From the NCBI GenBank assembly GCA_963676635.1, contig OY781105.1:1302001-1366000 (forward strand): 64,000 bases of DNA, given 5' to 3'. The notes under the pieces are model-generated. The model was not told the origin of the DNA, made no database searches, and was given only the letters and a program-made list of their open reading frames with translations. The position numbers and the translations under genes are program-made. The DNA comes from GCA-002708315 sp963676635 (GTDB lineage Bacteria > Bacteroidota > Bacteroidia > Bacteroidales > F082). This document shows positions 27,295 to 35,789 of the stretch, piece by piece (within the stretch, counting starts at the first letter, position 1; each line of letters starts with the position of its first letter).

Positions 27295-27927
27295 ATGGAT
27301 ACAGTCACCACCATATTACTATATTTCACATCATTCCTGACATTGATGAACCCTATGGGCATAATGCCTGTTTTTCTGACAATGACATCAGAACTCACAA
27401 AACAGGAAAGAAGAAAAACTGCACTTAAGGCTACTGTAACAGCAACTCTAGTATTAATTGGTTTTGCCATACTTGGTGAATACCTCTTCAAATTCTTTGG
27501 AATATCAGTTGCCGGACTACAGGTAGTTGGCGGAATCATTTTCTTTTTTATGGGATATGATATGCTTAACGCTCGCCTTAGCCCTATAAAAATCAGTCAG
27601 GAAGATGTAAATAAATATGTTGATGATATATCCATTACTCCCCTTGGCATCCCAATGATGGCAGGCCCGGGAGCGATAACCAATGCAATAGTACTTATGG
27701 GCGATAACCAGGGAATAAGTAACTCTTTAATGGTTATCGCTTCCATTGTTCTCGTTGCCATAGTATTGACTATCGTATTGTTTGGAGCCGTGGGAATTAC
27801 TAAGTTTCTGGGGGATAAAGGGAACAAAGTAATGATGAAATTAATGGGTCTGATTGTAATGGTAATTGCAGTAGAATTCTTTTTCTCAGGTATAACACCT
27901 TATATTCAGACAATTATGAAAATGTAA
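27295..27927 (+). CDS. MarC family integral membrane protein
   Basis: A 210-residue membrane protein with six predicted helices. It contains FLTLMNPMGIMPVFLTM near the start and 'ITPLGIPMMAGPGAITNAIVLMG' in the middle, the paired motifs of the MarC/UPF0056 family. It sits 5 bases after ftcD. The family was once linked to multiple antibiotic resistance, but that link was withdrawn and no substrate is established. Confidence 0.9.
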   Translation: MDTVTTILLYFTSFLTLMNPMGIMPVFLTMTSELTKQERRKTALKATVTATLVLIGFAILGEYLFKFFGISVAGLQVVGGIIFFFMGYDMLNARLSPIKISQEDVNKYVDDISITPLGIPMMAGPGAITNAIVLMGDNQGISNSLMVIASIVLVAIVLTIVLFGAVGITKFLGDKGNKVMMKLMGLIVMVIAVEFFFSGITPYIQTIMKM

Positions 27928-27945
27928 AAATATTTACATTAACTA

Positions 27946-27976
27946 TTGCATAATAACAATAAAGTTGGTATTTTTG
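27946..27976 (+). promoter_or_regulatory. Bacteroidota promoter for rpmG-DUF4295
   Basis: TTG at 27946-27948, a 20-base spacer, then TATTTTTG at 27969-27976. The rpmG ATG is 28 bases downstream. Confidence 0.75.
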
Positions 27977-28004
27977 CCGACCAAAATTTAAAGCGAAGGT
28001 AGAA

Positions 28005-28193
28005 ATGGCTAAAAAGAGCAAAGACGCAAGGATACAGGTGATTTTAGAATGCACTGAGCATAAGAATAGCGGAATGCCAGGCACATCAAGGTATATCACT
28101 ACAAAGAATAAGAAAAATACACCAGAGAGACTCGAGTTGAAAAAATACAACCCGATTCTTAAGAAAATGACTGTTCACAGAGAAATTAAATAA
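28005..28193 (+). CDS. rpmG: 50S ribosomal protein L33
   Basis: A 62-residue L33: MAKKSKDARIQVILECTEHK, then SRYITTKNKKNTPERLELKKYNP. The zinc-binding cysteine pairs of the C+ form are absent (one Cys only), so this is the zinc-independent type. In many Bacteroidota L28 (rpmB) is the preceding gene; here a marC-family gene and a promoter come first. DUF4295 follows after 8 bases. Confidence 0.97.
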   Translation: MAKKSKDARIQVILECTEHKNSGMPGTSRYITTKNKKNTPERLELKKYNPILKKMTVHREIK

Positions 28194-28201
28194 ATAGAAC
28201 T

Positions 28202-28354
28202 ATGGCTAAGAAAGTTGTTGCATCGTTACAATCATCAGGAAAAGATTTTGCAAAGGTTATTAAAATGAGACGCACTGGTAAAGGTGGTGCTTATACCTTT
28301 CAGGAAGAAATTATACCTACCGATCAGGTAAAAGACTATTTTGCAAAAAATTAG
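28202..28354 (+). CDS. DUF4295 family small protein
   Basis: A 50-residue basic protein: MAKKVVASLQ, then GKDFAKVIKMRRTGKGGAYTF, then VKDYFAKN. This family is restricted to Bacteroidota and is almost always placed between rpmG and ftsY, which suggests a small ribosome-associated protein. It lies 8 bases after rpmG and is followed by a strong terminator, so rpmG-DUF4295 is one short transcript. Confidence 0.93.
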   Translation: MAKKVVASLQSSGKDFAKVIKMRRTGKGGAYTFQEEIIPTDQVKDYFAKN

Positions 28355-28386
28355 TTTATAGTTAGATATAATTAGAAGATTTAATA

Positions 28387-28420
28387 AAAGCTTTTCCTGT
28401 CTTTTAGGGAAAGCTTTTTT
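28387..28420 (+). terminator. Rho-independent terminator after DUF4295
   Basis: A 12-bp stem (28387-28398 with 28406-28417, one G-U pair) with a 7-base loop, ending in a run of six T. Confidence 0.9.
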
Positions 28421-28458
28421 GCGTTATATCTCACTCAAACTCTAAATAAGACACAATA

Positions 28459-29415
28459 ATGGGATTATTTTCATTTTTCTCAGGGAAACAACAAAAGGAA
28501 GACCTCAATAAAGGTCTTGAAAAAACACGTCAGAATGTTTTTAACAAACTGTCGAAAGCCGTAATTGGCAAATCCAAAGTTGATGACGAAGTACTTGACA
28601 ATCTTGAAGAAGCTCTTGTTATGTCGGATGTTGGAGTAAGTACAACCTTAAAGATTATTGAAAGAATAGAAGAACGAGTTGCCCGTGATAAATATCTGGG
28701 CACTGACGAACTTAATAATATATTAAAGGAAGAAATAGCCTCCCTGCTTCAGGAAAACAACACGCAGGATGGTGAAAGCTTCGAACTGCCTCAGAACTCT
28801 AAACCATATGTAATTATGGTTGTTGGTGTTAATGGTGTTGGTAAAACAACCACCATTGGGAAGCTCGCTCATAATTTCAAATCTGCCGGCAAAAGTGTTG
28901 TTCTGGGTGCAGCTGATACTTTCCGTGCTGCTGCTGTCGACCAGATTAAAATATGGTCAGAACGTGTGGGAGTACCTATCGTTAGCCAGGGTATGAATGC
29001 CGACCCTGCTTCTGTGGCTTATGACACCCTCAAATCTGCTATCTCACAAAATGCCGATGTTGTAATAATCGACACAGCAGGTCGCCTTCACAACAAGGTC
29101 AACCTGATGAACGAGCTCGGTAAAATAAAACGTGTAATGCAAAAGCTAATCCCGGATGCTCCACATGAGATACTATTAGTACTGGACGCATCAACAGGAC
29201 AAAATGCTATCGAGCAGGCACGACAATTTATTGCAGCTACAGAAGTTAATGCTCTTGCTCTCACTAAGCTCGATGGAACAGCAAAAGGCGGTGTTGTAAT
29301 CGGCGTTTCCGACCAATTTAAGATCCCTGTTAAGTATATCGGAGTTGGAGAGAAAATGGAAGACCTGCAAATTTTTAACCGTACTTCTTTCGTGGATAGC
29401 CTCTTCTCCCTTTAG
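28459..29415 (+). CDS. ftsY: Signal recognition particle receptor FtsY
   Basis: A 318-residue SRP-GTPase that docks ribosome-SRP complexes at the membrane. The N domain (about 20-95) is followed by the G domain with G1 VGVNGVGKTTTIGKLA, the ADTFRAAAVDQ loop, DTAGRLHNKVNLM, LTKLDGTAKGG and YIGVGEKMEDLQIF. The acidic A domain of E. coli FtsY is missing, as is usual in this phylum. It follows a terminator and precedes rimO by 87 bases. Confidence 0.97.
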   Translation: MGLFSFFSGKQQKEDLNKGLEKTRQNVFNKLSKAVIGKSKVDDEVLDNLEEALVMSDVGVSTTLKIIERIEERVARDKYLGTDELNNILKEEIASLLQENNTQDGESFELPQNSKPYVIMVVGVNGVGKTTTIGKLAHNFKSAGKSVVLGAADTFRAAAVDQIKIWSERVGVPIVSQGMNADPASVAYDTLKSAISQNADVVIIDTAGRLHNKVNLMNELGKIKRVMQKLIPDAPHEILLVLDASTGQNAIEQARQFIAATEVNALALTKLDGTAKGGVVIGVSDQFKIPVKYIGVGEKMEDLQIFNRTSFVDSLFSL

Positions 29416-29502
29416 CAATTTCTGCTGATTTTTACTTTGGCCACTGCTCTCAGCTATTTATCTCATTAGTTGTAGCATCCAGCCCATAAAGAATAAGATA
29501 TC

Positions 29503-30786
29503 ATGAAAAAAACAATAAATGTAATAACACTCGGATGCTCAAAAAATGTTGTTGACTCAGAAAAGTTAATGGCACAGCTCGAAAGTAATTACTATATTGT
29601 ATTTGATTCTGATGAAAAAACAGACATTGCAGTTATCAACACATGCGGATTTATTGCTGATGCCAAAGAAGAATCTATCGACACCATAATAAATGCCATT
29701 GAAGCAAAAAACAGTGGAAACATTGAAAAAGTGTTTATTATGGGATGTCTCTCGCAAAGGTATGGCGAAGAGCTATCCGATGAATTCCCTGAAGCTGACG
29801 GTATCTTCGGAGTAAATAACACACAAGAGATTATCGAGGCTCTTAACTCTGACATGAAAAAAGAACTTTATGGAGAGCGTCATCTCACAACTCCGTCTCA
29901 TTATGCATATTTAAAAATATCCGAAGGATGCGACAGAAGCTGCTCATTTTGTGCTATCCCTCTAATCCGTGGAAAGCACATCTCCACTCCTAAAGAAGAT
30001 CTGGTAAAAGAGGCACAACTTCTTGCAGATAAAGGCGTAAAAGAACTGATTCTTATTGCCCAGGATCTCACCTATTACGGAATAGACCTCTACGGCAAAA
30101 GAGAACTACCAGATTTGATAAACAGACTTTCCGAAACAGAAGGCATTGAATGGATTAGGCTTCACTATACATATCCTGCAGGCTTTCCCACAGAGCTACT
30201 GGATGTTATTAAAAACAATCCGAAGGTTTGTAAATATATTGACATCCCTCTTCAACACATTAGCAGTACCCTGCTTAAATCAATGAAGCGTGGACTGGAT
30301 GGTGATAAAACAAAACAACTGATAAGCAAATTCAGAGAGGAAATACCGGAAGCAGCGCTTCGCACAACAATTATTGTAGGATATCCCGGTGAAACCGAAG
30401 AAGATTTTCAAGAGTTATATGAATTTGTTGAGCAGGCACGTTTTGACAGACTAGGAGTATTTACTTACTCTCACGAGGAAGATACACCTGCCATTAATCT
30501 TACCGACAATATACCGGAAGAGATAAAGTCGCAACGTCAGGAACGTATTATGATGCTTCAGCAACAAATCTCTTACGAAAGAAATAAGGAGAAAACAGGC
30601 TCACATCTAAAAGTTATTATCGACAGAAAAGAAAAGGATTTCTACATTGGACGCACCGAATATGACTCACCAGAAGTTGACAACGAAGTTATCGTGTATT
30701 CAGAAAAAGAATTAAAAACAGGTGAGTTCTATAACACAAGAATAACCGATGCAGATTTTTTCGAGCTTATTGCTGAAGTAATCTAA
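29503..30786 (+). CDS. rimO: Ribosomal protein S12 methylthiotransferase RimO
   Basis: A 427-residue radical SAM methylthiotransferase that modifies the conserved Asp of ribosomal protein S12. The N-terminal UPF0004 domain has VITLGCSKNVVDSE, NTCGFI and MGCLSQRY (three Cys). The radical SAM core has SEGCDRSCSFCAIPLIRG, and a C-terminal TRAM domain ends the protein. The SKNxVDSE wording separates RimO from MiaB. It lies downstream of ftsY in the usual Bacteroidota order. Confidence 0.96.
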   Translation: MKKTINVITLGCSKNVVDSEKLMAQLESNYYIVFDSDEKTDIAVINTCGFIADAKEESIDTIINAIEAKNSGNIEKVFIMGCLSQRYGEELSDEFPEADGIFGVNNTQEIIEALNSDMKKELYGERHLTTPSHYAYLKISEGCDRSCSFCAIPLIRGKHISTPKEDLVKEAQLLADKGVKELILIAQDLTYYGIDLYGKRELPDLINRLSETEGIEWIRLHYTYPAGFPTELLDVIKNNPKVCKYIDIPLQHISSTLLKSMKRGLDGDKTKQLISKFREEIPEAALRTTIIVGYPGETEEDFQELYEFVEQARFDRLGVFTYSHEEDTPAINLTDNIPEEIKSQRQERIMMLQQQISYERNKEKTGSHLKVIIDRKEKDFYIGRTEYDSPEVDNEVIVYSEKELKTGEFYNTRITDADFFELIAEVI

Positions 30787-31348
30787 AATAATTACTATCC
30801 AATAATTTCATTACTGTACGAAAGCGGAGAACTATCCGGTATAATATCCATTATAAACCAAAAGCGTAGAAAAAAAATCGCCTCCAATTAATTATATAAA
30901 AGTATCAATCTTGCTATCAAAAGGTTATATTTTATGGCACATCGTTTGATTTTAAGAGCACTATTACAGTTTTGATTTTTTTTTATTTATTTAAAATTTA
31001 ATTGTAATTGAAAATTTGGTTTTGGTTGAATCAGGCCGTGCACTTCCCAGCATCGGCCTGTTTTTTTTTACAATTCCAATATTAACAAATATCATTAATA
31101 TACAGACTATCCTTCGTTATTTAACCCAATACCGAAACTCAAGTTCATTCCTTCACATAACAAAACAACAATACTCACAAAGACTAATGTTTTTTTCCAA
31201 AAAATGGCATTTAATATAAAAAAGATTTATTTTTAGCCCGAAATTTTCACCTTGTAATATTTCAAAAGAATTGAAACACTTCCTTAGGGGATTGTTTGAT
31301 GTAACAGTATTATTATTAATTTTTTGTTGGTTTAGCATCTGGTAAAAA
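30787..31348. other. Intergenic region with one hairpin
   Basis: No supported gene in this AT-rich 562-base gap. The only clear structure is the hairpin with T tract at 31032-31069. A short frame at 31016-31219 runs through that hairpin and shows no protein-like character. Confidence 0.6.
31032..31069 (+). terminator. Terminator-like hairpin, possibly the end of a small RNA
   Basis: CAGGCCG at 31032-31038 pairs with CGGCCTG at 31054-31060 across a 15-base loop and runs into nine T. It lies 246 bases after the rimO stop, far for a plain 3' end. It could close an unannotated small transcript or be a late rimO terminator. Confidence 0.7.
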
Positions 31349-33493
31349 ATGAAAGTTGCGATAATTTATAACAAGGATATTCAGGGCGTGATAAACACGT
31401 TCGGAATACAAAACAAAGAATTTTACAACGAAGCAACAATTCAAAGAGTTGCTGTTTCGCTTGAAAAATCAGGTCATAATGTAACAATACTTGACGGAAA
31501 CAAACAAGTTATTGAAAGGCTGGAAAGCTTTATGCCACGTGTTTTAGAAGGAGAACAAATGGGAATGGTTTTTAATATGGCATATGGCATTCAAGGTGAA
31601 AGCCGTTATACTCATATCCCATCCATGCTTGAAATGCTTGGCATACCGTATGTTGGCTCATCTCCTTCAGGGCACACCCTTGCGCTTGACAAGGTGCTAA
31701 CAAAAATTATTTGGAAGAATAATGGCTTACCAACACCTGAGTTCTGGGTTATAAGTTCATCTGATGATGATATCAGCAATGTAAAATATCCGGTTATTGT
31801 AAAGCCAAAGATGGAAAGTGTATCTTTCGGATTACGCGTTGTTGACAGCCCCGAAGATCTGCGTGAAGCTATATCATATATTATAAATGAGTTTCAACAA
31901 CCCGCATTAATTGAACAATTTATTAGCGGACGTGAATTTTGCGTTGGATTGCTGGGCAACTCACCAGTCGAAGCCTTTCCTGTACTGGAAATTGACCTCG
32001 GTGGGAATCCGGATGCCATCCAAACTGTAACAGATAAAAAGAAGAATCCCAAAGGTAAGATTTGTCCTGCAGATATTGATCCTGAATTAGCTGAGAAGAT
32101 GCAAAAGCTAAGTATTGAAGCCTTCAGAACACTTGATCTCAGAGACTTTTCAAGAGTTGATATCAGACTTGATCAGAATAACAACATATACCTTTTGGAA
32201 ATTAACTCCATGGCTAGTCTTGGTAAAACAGGATCATACGTAAGAGCAGCCAATGCTGCCGGATATGACTTTGAAGCACTGGCAAATAAAATGCTTGACG
32301 TAGCAACCATACGCTATTTTATCGATCAGGTATCATATAAAGATAACGTAAAAAAAGAGACATCTAAAACAAGTAAGCAAGCGCGGATGCGAATTTTTAT
32401 CAAATCGCGACAAGAAGAAACACAAAAGCTTCTTAAGAAGATCGTTGATATTAATACATATGTCAGAAACGTTGAAGGCGTAAACCTTTGCTCAAACATT
32501 ATTGCTGCTTCTCTTGGCTCATTGGGTTTTATGCATGAAGTATTTCCACAACAAGAAGTTGGTAATATAATCTATTTCACCAATGCGATTGACAAAAAGG
32601 TTGATACGCTAATTCTTGCTTCAGTGGATAATAATGTAAAGCTCTCACATCACGAAAATTACAACGGGCACAATCAATATCTTGAAGGAACTGGAATATG
32701 GGAAAATAAAAGTGGAATAGCAATATTAGTAACAGCCCTCAGAACTCTGAGGTTTATGAGAATATTGCGCAAAACCAGCATTGGTATACTAATCATTACA
32801 GATTCAAGTATAAATAACAAATATTCCAGAAACATTATACAACAGAAAGCTAAAAACTCCAAACGCGTATTCGGACTTAGCGGATCAACAAAAGACGGAG
32901 GTATTATCCTTTCCAGATCAGGTGCAGCTCAATATAAGTTCGAAGTTAAGTTATTGAAGAAAAATACACCGGAGAATGTTGCCAACACTGCCTTTAGTTT
33001 CAACAACACCATTGCTTCTATATCGGGTATTTCAAAAAATGACAATGAGAATGTAATCGCCCCCTACGATATTGAATTTAAAAGCAATATTTTCAGAAAC
33101 TACGCATATGGATCAGCAGGAATCAGTGTCCGCTTCAATAACAAGGAAGCTCTTAAGCAAATAGAAAAAAAGATATTAAAGATTGTCAACAACGTAAAAC
33201 GCGATAAAAGTCTGAATGTACACTTTGAAGGTAATGAGAACAGACCACCTATGATTAGTACTGATCTAAATAAAGAACTTTATAAGAACTTGTACGAGAT
33301 AACAAAGAAAATAGATGTAAGAATCACTCAGGAACATAGATGGAGTTCATCTGATATATGCCATATATCTCCGGATACTCCTCAAATTGACGGTCTGGGT
33401 GGGGTTGGTAACTATTTACCATCAGGAAATGAGCAAGTAGTCAGACACAGTATAAATGAACGTGCATTGCTCTTAGCATTAGCACTAACTTAA
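31349..33493 (+). CDS. D-Ala-D-Ala-ligase-like ATP-grasp protein fused to a degenerate M20 peptidase domain
   Basis: A 714-residue two-part protein. Residues 1-340 are an ATP-grasp ligase of the D-Ala-D-Ala ligase type: IPYVGSSPSGHTLALDK, YPVIVKPKMESVSFGLR, LIEQFISGREFCVGLL, and the metal loop LLEINSMASLG. Residues about 355-714 have the M20 peptidase layout (TGIWENKSGIAILVTAL, then DGLGGVGNYLPSGNE near the end). The usual metal ligands appear lost: SVD (425-427) in place of HxD, Glu452 in place of the bridging Asp, Ser486-Ser487 in place of Glu-Glu, and no His in the last motif (688-695). The ligase half should form an amide bond using ATP. It opens a run of polyamine genes, so a polyamine or amino acid conjugate is a plausible product; this is inference. 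Confidence 0.8.
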   Translation: MKVAIIYNKDIQGVINTFGIQNKEFYNEATIQRVAVSLEKSGHNVTILDGNKQVIERLESFMPRVLEGEQMGMVFNMAYGIQGESRYTHIPSMLEMLGIPYVGSSPSGHTLALDKVLTKIIWKNNGLPTPEFWVISSSDDDISNVKYPVIVKPKMESVSFGLRVVDSPEDLREAISYIINEFQQPALIEQFISGREFCVGLLGNSPVEAFPVLEIDLGGNPDAIQTVTDKKKNPKGKICPADIDPELAEKMQKLSIEAFRTLDLRDFSRVDIRLDQNNNIYLLEINSMASLGKTGSYVRAANAAGYDFEALANKMLDVATIRYFIDQVSYKDNVKKETSKTSKQARMRIFIKSRQEETQKLLKKIVDINTYVRNVEGVNLCSNIIAASLGSLGFMHEVFPQQEVGNIIYFTNAIDKKVDTLILASVDNNVKLSHHENYNGHNQYLEGTGIWENKSGIAILVTALRTLRFMRILRKTSIGILIITDSSINNKYSRNIIQQKAKNSKRVFGLSGSTKDGGIILSRSGAAQYKFEVKLLKKNTPENVANTAFSFNNTIASISGISKNDNENVIAPYDIEFKSNIFRNYAYGSAGISVRFNNKEALKQIEKKILKIVNNVKRDKSLNVHFEGNENRPPMISTDLNKELYKNLYEITKKIDVRITQEHRWSSSDICHISPDTPQIDGLGGVGNYLPSGNEQVVRHSINERALLLALALT

Positions 33494-33525
33494 ATAATTG
33501 ATTTTTTCACTTTTATCCATAACAG

Positions 33526-34932
33526 ATGAAAAATACATATTTTGATTTAATTGAACAGAGTTACTACTTTCCGCAGGAAGGTTTTGATCTGAGAAATGGT
33601 TATCTAACTTTTCATGGGGTATCCCTTAAATACCTTATTGAGAAGTATGAGACACCTTTCCGGTTTATCTATCTGCCAAAGATAGGTGACCAGATAAAAA
33701 AAGCCAGAAACCTTTTTAACAGAGCTATTAAAAATAATTCATATCAAGGAAAGTATTACAACTGTTACTGTACAAAATGTAATCACTTTTATCATGTTAT
33801 TCAGGAAGCATTGAAGCATAATGTTAATATCGAAACATCATCAGAATTCGATATCGACCTGATTATGAAACTATATAAAGATAAAAAAATCACAAAGAAA
33901 CGTGTGATTCTCCATAATGGATACAAAACTGATGAGTATCTGAAGAAAATCCTTTTAATGCAAAAAGAAGGGTTTACAAATTCAATAGTAATACTTGACA
34001 GCGTACAAGAACTCTCACGAATAGTGAAGTTTGCAGGTAGTGCTAAAGTTAAAATCGGATTACGAATGTCAATCAATGAACAGGCACAATCAGCCTATTA
34101 CACATCAAGATTAGGCATTCCTCACACAGAAATGATCCAATTTTTCAATAAAGAAATAAAAGACAATAATAATGTTGAGCTTAAGATGCTTCACTTTTTT
34201 GTTGATACAGGAATAAAAGACACATTGTACTATTGGGGAGAGTTTCAAAAAGCGCTTAATCTATATACTGAATTAAAAAAAGTGTGCTCTAGTCTTGATT
34301 CTTTTAATCTTGGCGGAGGTTTTCCCATTCGCAACCATCTTGGTTTTGAATACAACTATGAATACATGATCAACGAGATCATTAAAAACATAAAAGAAGC
34401 CTGTGTTAAGGAAGACATCACTGAACCCGACATATACACAGAGTTTGGCAGATATACTGTTGGCGAGTCAGGAGCTATTATATTTCAAGTGCTGGAAGAA
34501 AAGAAACAAAACGACACAGAAATTTGGTATCTTATTAATAACAGTTTAATGAATACCATACCCGACGCATGGTCCATACACGAGAAATTCATCCTCCTAC
34601 CAATAAACAAATGGGATAATGAATATCAAAGAGTAAACATTGGAGGTATTAGTTGTGATCATTCCGATTACTATAATTCAGAAGACCTGAATCAGGAAAT
34701 ATTACTTCCGAAATACACCAACAACGACAAAGAGCCTCTGTATCTGGGATTCTTCCACACTGGTGCTTATCAAGATGCAATTAGTGGTTACGGGGGTATT
34801 AAACATTGTTTGATACCAGCACCAAAACATGTTATCATCGATCGTGATGACAAAGGTAACTTTGTTGATTATGTATACAGAGAACAACAATCAGCAGAAG
34901 AAATGTTTCGTATTCTTGGTTATAATGAATGA
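33526..34932 (+). CDS. speA: PLP-dependent arginine-decarboxylase-like enzyme
   Basis: A 468-residue fold-III (alanine-racemase-type) decarboxylase. A probable PLP lysine, Lys84, lies in NCYCTKCNHF, and the phosphate-binding glycine loop is SFNLGGGFPIRNH. Next comes 'PDIYTEFGRYTVGESGAIIFQV', and near the end GFFHTGAYQDAISGYGG. This is the short arginine decarboxylase form common in Bacteroidota, lacking the insertions of the 630-residue SpeA. The agmatinase gene overlaps its stop by 4 bases (ATGA), which strongly suggests the product is agmatine. Ornithine, lysine or diaminopimelate as substrate cannot be excluded from the sequence alone. Confidence 0.85.
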   Translation: MKNTYFDLIEQSYYFPQEGFDLRNGYLTFHGVSLKYLIEKYETPFRFIYLPKIGDQIKKARNLFNRAIKNNSYQGKYYNCYCTKCNHFYHVIQEALKHNVNIETSSEFDIDLIMKLYKDKKITKKRVILHNGYKTDEYLKKILLMQKEGFTNSIVILDSVQELSRIVKFAGSAKVKIGLRMSINEQAQSAYYTSRLGIPHTEMIQFFNKEIKDNNNVELKMLHFFVDTGIKDTLYYWGEFQKALNLYTELKKVCSSLDSFNLGGGFPIRNHLGFEYNYEYMINEIIKNIKEACVKEDITEPDIYTEFGRYTVGESGAIIFQVLEEKKQNDTEIWYLINNSLMNTIPDAWSIHEKFILLPINKWDNEYQRVNIGGISCDHSDYYNSEDLNQEILLPKYTNNDKEPLYLGFFHTGAYQDAISGYGGIKHCLIPAPKHVIIDRDDKGNFVDYVYREQQSAEEMFRILGYNE

Positions 34933-35789
34933 TTATGAAAACTTTTGCAGGAATAGAAGATAAGTATGCAGACTTCAACAATGCTGCTATTCTTTTGCAG
35001 CCCATCTCCTATGATGGCACAAGCACATGGGGAAAAGGTGCAGACAAAGGGCCTGATGCATTTTTAGAAGCTGCTGAAAACATGGAACTTTATGATATTG
35101 AAACTGATTATGAAGTTTACAAAAATGGCATACATCTGCTACCAGCTATTACAGCAAACAGCACACCTGATCAAATGGCAGCAGCAGTATATGATAAAAC
35201 ACGCGATCTAATACAAACCGGCAAGTTCCCAACATTTTTCGGAGGAGAGCACTCAGTAAGTATTGGAATAATAGAAGCTTTCCTGGAAAAGTACACAAAG
35301 TTATCAGTACTACAGCTTGATGCACATGCCGATTTACGAAGCAGTTACATGGGATCAGAGTTTAATCATGCATGTGCGATGCACAAGGCTTCACAAACCA
35401 CAAACCTTATTCAGGCTGGAATCAGAAGCATGGATATCTGCGAAAAGCAATACCTTGATTACAACAAATGTTATTTTGCATCACATATTGCAGAAAACAA
35501 AAATTGGGAAGAAGAATCAATCTCACAACTAACAGAAGATGTATACATTACAATCGACCTTGATGTATTCGACCCTTCTGTTATGCCATCAACAGGCACA
35601 CCAGAGCCAGGAGGACTTGATTGGTATACAGTAGTAAATTACCTTAAAAAAGTAATATTAGCGAAAAACGTTGTTGGATTCGACATTGTAGAACTAGCAC
35701 CCGTTGACCACAATCGCGCACCTGACTTTCTGGCTGCCAAGCTATATTATAAATTGTTATCGTTTAAATTTTTTAAAAATGGAAAATAA
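34929..35789 (+). CDS. speB: Agmatinase / ureohydrolase family enzyme
   Basis: A 286-residue binuclear manganese ureohydrolase converting agmatine to putrescine and urea. Metal-binding motifs are FFGGEHSVSIG, LQLDAHADLRSSYMGSEFNHACAMH, and ITIDLDVFDPSVMPSTGTPEPGG. The first ATG (34929) overlaps the upstream stop as ATGA, which suggests coupling; ATG 34935 is the alternative. Its end overlaps the next gene by 11 bases. The order of decarboxylase, agmatinase and deoxyhypusine-synthase-like protein is a recurring Bacteroidota polyamine set. Confidence 0.93.
   Translation: MIMKTFAGIEDKYADFNNAAILLQPISYDGTSTWGKGADKGPDAFLEAAENMELYDIETDYEVYKNGIHLLPAITANSTPDQMAAAVYDKTRDLIQTGKFPTFFGGEHSVSIGIIEAFLEKYTKLSVLQLDAHADLRSSYMGSEFNHACAMHKASQTTNLIQAGIRSMDICEKQYLDYNKCYFASHIAENKNWEEESISQLTEDVYITIDLDVFDPSVMPSTGTPEPGGLDWYTVVNYLKKVILAKNVVGFDIVELAPVDHNRAPDFLAAKLYYKLLSFKFFKNGK

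Noticed and set aside
31016..31219. 67-codon frame after rimO
   Set aside because: It passes through a terminator hairpin and T tract and looks random.
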